A DNA stretch of 64,000 bases from Aquimarina sediminis. Its GTDB lineage: Bacteria > Bacteroidota > Bacteroidia > Flavobacteriales > Flavobacteriaceae. The DNA is taken from the NCBI RefSeq assembly GCF_002895435.1, contig NZ_POYJ01000002.1, positions 868,001 to 932,000 on the forward strand, in the 5' to 3' direction. A program made the translations under genes and the position numbers. Of the stretch, positions 60,837 through 64,000 are shown piece after piece. Positions within the stretch are counted from its first letter, which is position 1; each line of letters begins with the position of its first letter. Under the pieces are notes generated by a model. The model was not told the origin of the DNA and did not search any database. It saw only the letters and a list, made by a program, of their open reading frames with translations.

Positions 60837-61526
60837 TTATTTTAGAATTTTAAGCTCTTTTAATAAGTAATGTATTGAGACCAAATGAGAAAATAATACA
60901 ATTGGAACTATTACAGAGGGTAACCATACGTAAGGAAGATATAGTAAGGCAATATTAGGCTGATCAAAAGCAAATTGCTGAAAAGGAGAAGGGAAGGAGA
61001 GAATCGCATTAAGTATAATAAATAATAATAACAATAAACAAACAATATTCCAGGTTAGGAGAACTCTAGGTCTAATGATTTTATTTATATATCCAAAATA
61101 GAATATAAAAGGAGCTGTGATTCCTGCAAGAATGTCAAAATTTCTACCCGAAAATGTCATAAGCTCAGGTATAGCTTTGTGCAAAAACAACCAATATAAA
61201 ACAAGCTCTACGGGTATCCTTACAGTATGAAGTAATGTTAATGTTTTAATACTAAGAGTATGGATAAATAGCTTCCCTTTTTTGGTAAAAAATAAAGAAA
61301 TAATTAGAAGTAAAGGTGGTACAAGAGCTAAGCCAAAACGAGGTGGAAAAGATGTAGTATCTTGATAGAAAAATGAATATCCCAATATTCCTTGTATAGA
61401 TGCCCACCCAATAAGTATGAACAAAACTTTTTTTGAATTGTTACATGCTTTGTAAAACAAAAAAACACTAATACCTGTGGTGAGTATAAAAACAATTGAG
61501 ACATACGATGCTATATTTTCTAACAT
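60837..61526 (-). CDS. Polytopic membrane protein of unknown function
   Basis: 229 residues, seven hydrophobic segments (near 5-24, 33-52, 66-80, 92-110, 128-148, 156-176, 195-215). GWASIQGILGYSFFYQDTTSFPPR near 40-63, and the TFSGRNFDILAGITAPFIFYFGY stretch, look conserved but I do not recognise the family; related flavobacterial proteins are common. No operon partner visible. Not a transporter by any motif I can see. Confidence 0.65.
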   Translation of the reverse strand: MLENIASYVSIVFILTTGISVFLFYKACNNSKKVLFILIGWASIQGILGYSFFYQDTTSFPPRFGLALVPPLLLIISLFFTKKGKLFIHTLSIKTLTLLHTVRIPVELVLYWLFLHKAIPELMTFSGRNFDILAGITAPFIFYFGYINKIIRPRVLLTWNIVCLLLLLFIILNAILSFPSPFQQFAFDQPNIALLYLPYVWLPSVIVPIVLFSHLVSIHYLLKELKILK

Positions 61527-61786
61527 AACTATGGTTTTATGATTAAAAAAACTATTCCAGGTGTTTTGTTTATCACATTTTTTTTAAACAGATAAAAAAT
61601 GAACTAGCCAAAAAAAGGCGTAAATGGTTTGTTTTGTACGATATAGCAAATGTAAAAGGTTTGCGAATTAATACACTTGTCCTATGGCAAGAAAAGAAAT
61701 GGATGTTTTTGATGTAGTAAGACGTATTAAACTGTTTAGAGCTGAAGGTATATGATCGCTTCATTAAAACAAAGGATTCTTTGTGG

Positions 61787-63682
61787 CTAGAGAGTGTCTA
61801 AAAACTGATATAAATCTGTGTTTTTGTCTAAATTAAGTTTCTTTTTGAGGCGGTATTTTGATTTTAATACGCTATCAGGGAGTACATTAAGAATGGAAGC
61901 GATTTCTTTGGTTGTTAGTTTCATTCTTAAAAAAGCGGCTAATCTAATTTCTTTTTCGGTAATCTCACTGTAGATGTTTTTTAGCTTAAGATCAAAATTA
62001 TTGTGTACGTTGATAAAATATGATTTGAAAACTTCCCAATCTTTATCTTCTGCACTTTCTTTCTTTAATAGCATCACTAAGCGTTTAAATTCTACTTTAA
62101 AAAGATCAGGAGAATTTTTGATTCGCTCTAAATTTTCTTTTAATTCCTGAATAAAGCTATTTTTTTGTACCAAATGCAGGGTCTGAGAAGTCAGCTCTTT
62201 CTTCTTATGCTCAATTTCTTGTTTGTAGATTGTCTCTTGTTTTTCTCTTTCGATTTTATTCTTTTTTAGCCGTTGTCTGAAACCAAAGAACAAAAGCCCT
62301 GATATTACTATAAAAGAAGCCATTCCTCCGGCATATAAGGCTTTGCGAAGATTACCAATTTCTACTTGTTGGGTTAATGTTTTGATTTCTTCTTTTTGTA
62401 GCGCAATTGCAGCTTCTTTTTTTTCTGTTTCATATATGGTGCGTAGTTCTTCTATTTGTTGCGCTTTTTTTATAGAAAAAAGACTGTCACTTATTTTTTG
62501 TGATTTGTGTAAATCCTGTAGGGCATTTTTATCTTTATTTAGTTTCTCGAGAATAGTAGATCGTTTTGTATACAGATCTTTTAAATGTGACATTGCCCCA
62601 ATTTTTTCGGCAATGTCTACCGCTAAATTAATGTGAGTGAGTGATTTGTTATTGTTTTTTAGGTTTTTATGGACATCGCTTAACCCTTTTCGTGAATTTA
62701 TTAAAGCAATTTTTATATCTTCTTTCTGGGCTATTTCTTTGGCTTCTGTAAAATTCATTTTGGCTTTTTTATATTCCTTTTGGTCAATTTGTAATTGCCC
62801 CAGATCATTAAGTGAACTAGCTAAAGAAGCCTGTGTTTTGTGCTTTCTTGATAACTCTATTGTTTGTTTTAGATAAGTTTCGGCATCACTAATTCGTCCT
62901 AATTTTTTTAAAGTTTTTGCTGCGGAATTCTTTGCGTATGCCAAATAAACCACATCGTTTTCTTTGGTATAAATAGCAATTGCTTCTTCAAAATATTTTA
63001 AAGAATTTTCATAATTCTCTGATGCGTACTCTAAATCCCCTAAAAGCTTTAAAATATCAGCCTTTCTGGTTATATCCTTTATCTCAGTAAATAATTCCAG
63101 GGCTTTTATTGCTTGTATCATTGCCAGTTTATAGCTCCCTTTTTCCACATATATATTGGTAAGACTATTGTATTGGGCTCCTGTAAATTTTGCCTTAGCT
63201 ATATTGTTTTTCTCTTCCTTTTCTATAAGTTGAAGGTTTTCTTGTGTAAGTTTTATTGCACCCTCAAAATCTCCTTTACTTCTTAAGATATCTGCAATTG
63301 AGTGATTTGAAAATAATAAGCCTCGATAAGAACCGATATCATTAAAGGTAGCCTTGGCTTCATTGTAATAATACAAAGCAGAATCTGAGTTGTTTCTATT
63401 GGTATAAAAGTCAGCTAGATGTAATAAACCTTTTCCTATACCTTTTTTATAATTAATTTTTTTAGATATTTCTAGTTCCTCTTCGGCATATCGTTTAGCT
63501 TCTAATGGTTTGGAAAACATCAATTTTTCATGAAGTAGTGTAAGAATAGTTACTCTTGTACTATCTTGATGGGGATAGCTGTTTAAAACATTTTTTAAGC
63601 TATCTACTAATTTCTTGTCTTGGGCAGATAATTCGGGAATGAATAGAATAAAAGTAAGAACTAATAAAACTAAGAATCTCAT
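61787..63682 (-). CDS. Membrane TPR sensor with LuxR-like C-terminal HTH
   Basis: 631 residues. Signal-like N-terminus (VLLVLTFILFIPELSAQ), then TPR repeats (~60-400; for example GSYKLAMIQAIKALELF and ENYENSLKYFEEAIAIYT), a coiled stretch, a membrane helix at ~448-465 (AGGMASFIVISGLLFFGF), a second coiled region and a final HTH (EITEKEIRLAAFLRMKLTTKE, LNVLPDSVLKSKYRLKKKL). Same design as the TPR-AraC protein at 16664-18370 but with a LuxR/GerE-like output. A perfect hairpin lies 8 bases before its ATG. Confidence 0.85.
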   Translation of the reverse strand: MRFLVLLVLTFILFIPELSAQDKKLVDSLKNVLNSYPHQDSTRVTILTLLHEKLMFSKPLEAKRYAEEELEISKKINYKKGIGKGLLHLADFYTNRNNSDSALYYYNEAKATFNDIGSYRGLLFSNHSIADILRSKGDFEGAIKLTQENLQLIEKEEKNNIAKAKFTGAQYNSLTNIYVEKGSYKLAMIQAIKALELFTEIKDITRKADILKLLGDLEYASENYENSLKYFEEAIAIYTKENDVVYLAYAKNSAAKTLKKLGRISDAETYLKQTIELSRKHKTQASLASSLNDLGQLQIDQKEYKKAKMNFTEAKEIAQKEDIKIALINSRKGLSDVHKNLKNNNKSLTHINLAVDIAEKIGAMSHLKDLYTKRSTILEKLNKDKNALQDLHKSQKISDSLFSIKKAQQIEELRTIYETEKKEAAIALQKEEIKTLTQQVEIGNLRKALYAGGMASFIVISGLLFFGFRQRLKKNKIEREKQETIYKQEIEHKKKELTSQTLHLVQKNSFIQELKENLERIKNSPDLFKVEFKRLVMLLKKESAEDKDWEVFKSYFINVHNNFDLKLKNIYSEITEKEIRLAAFLRMKLTTKEIASILNVLPDSVLKSKYRLKKKLNLDKNTDLYQFLDTL

Positions 63683-63690
63683 AATATAGA

Positions 63691-63720
63691 AATGTTTATC
63701 TTCTGTCTAAGATAAACATT
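63691..63720 (-). repeat. Perfect hairpin directly before the TPR-HTH regulator start
   Basis: AATGTTTATCTT and AAGATAAACATT, 12-base arms, 6-base loop, ending eight bases before the ATG on the minus strand. It may be an autoregulatory operator or a leader hairpin that limits translation. Confidence 0.55.
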
Positions 63721-63953
63721 AATTACTCAGAAACCTTTCCTTGTCCGTGTTGTAATGAATCGAAGTTTATGATCGAAGTTTGCTTTTTTGCCTCATTTTA
63801 TTTGTGATTTCATGTTAACTAGCTGAAAATAAAAAATTTAATAATGACAGATTGTAAGATGTCTCAATACGTTTTTGTTTTTTGAAGTAGTGATTTTGAC
63901 ATCTGTCCATGCTTTGTCTATACCTTAAATTGGGTGTGAGTCTTGTTTTCATC

Positions 63954-63961
63954 TAGTTTTG
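63954..63961 (+). promoter_or_regulatory. -7 promoter element for a gene leaving the window
   Basis: TAGTTTTG, with TTG 21 bases upstream at 63930-63932, 28 bases before the ATG at 63990. Confidence 0.5.
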
Positions 63962-63989
63962 AATTGTTGAATCAGTAAAACAAAAAAAC

Positions 63990-64000
63990 ATGAAAACTTC
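63990..64000 (+). CDS. Start of a gene cut by the right edge
   Basis: ATGAAAACT (Met-Lys-Thr) behind a good promoter element and an A-rich leader typical of flavobacterial starts. Nothing can be said about the product. The gap 63683-63989 otherwise holds only the hairpin at 63691-63720. Confidence 0.4.

Noticed and set aside
61573..61764. 63-codon frame on the minus strand
   Set aside because: No domain, sits in the leader of a membrane protein gene, biased to Phe/Ser/His as in random AT-rich DNA.

Overview
The window reads as a chromosome segment of a marine Bacteroidetes bacterium of the family Flavobacteriaceae, perhaps Aquimarina-like (genus is inference). It is AT-rich. Its strongest promoters follow the Bacteroidetes pattern TTG/TTTG, about 19 bases, then TAnnTTTG. 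Three or four secreted proteins end in type IX secretion (T9SS) sorting domains, many lipoproteins carry Bacteroidetes lipoboxes, and the domain families (DUF4407, DUF4230, DUF4260, GEVED, SIMPL, TPR plus HTH regulators) are typical of the group. I see no transposase, integrase, rRNA gene or CRISPR array. Two tRNA genes (Leu-UAG, Asp-GUC) share near-identical promoters.

Layout. 0-4.1 kb: end of a membrane protein, folE (GTP cyclohydrolase I), then a putative metal-linked ABC module (ATPase, permease with a His/acid loop, exported OB-fold-like protein) behind a palindrome that resembles a Zur/Fur-type box. 4.1-12.8 kb: secreted hydrolases (subtilase lipoprotein, M20 dipeptidase, M43 metalloprotease with T9SS tail), a lipoprotein with histidines every seven residues, an AspH-like oxygenase and tRNA-Leu. 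12.9-18.7 kb: BlaI/M56 signalling pair with nested operators, DUF4407, a membrane TPR-AraC regulator and a tiny double-glycine-leader peptide gene directly behind it. 19-31.6 kb: a hydroxyproline catabolic locus. The + strand pair handles trans-3-hydroxyproline (dehydratase plus pyrroline-2-carboxylate reductase). The - strand run encodes 4-hydroxyproline 2-epimerase, D-amino-acid oxidase, deaminase and 2-oxoglutarate semialdehyde dehydrogenase, plus two Xaa-Pro type peptidases and a DUF885 lipoprotein. A divergent AraC regulator flanks it. Together they could take collagen-like peptides to 2-oxoglutarate.

31.6-35.4 kb: an Fe(II)/2-oxoglutarate enzyme that aligns by eye with the SyrB2 halogenase family but has His-x-Thr where hydroxylases have His-x-Asp/Glu, next to an agmatinase-family ureohydrolase, a GNAT, a lipoprotein and an AlkB-like oxygenase. 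35.5-43.7 kb: DoxX, Crp-type regulator, exported unknowns, an HExxH protein, a membrane LuxR-type regulator, a membrane MutS-like ATPase, MmcQ, GNAT and DUF4230. 44.5-46.7 kb: a T9SS cargo with a YopT/C58-like cysteine protease domain. 46.8-51.6 kb: ruvC-hemW-methyltransferase-cyclase-DUF4260 run; hemW lacks any normal start codon upstream of its Fe-S motif. 51.8-56.7 kb: two tandem M64 metalloproteases with fibronectin III repeats and T9SS tails. 57-64 kb: DUF456, SIMPL, tRNA-Asp, DUF58, trxA, a membrane protein and a TPR-HTH regulator with a perfect hairpin just before its start.

The observations most worth following are the halogenase-like enzyme with an altered facial triad, the C58-like T9SS cargo, the peptide plus TPR-AraC pair, the putative Zur palindrome seen twice, and the hemW start. 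All family assignments are from motif recognition; no database search was run.
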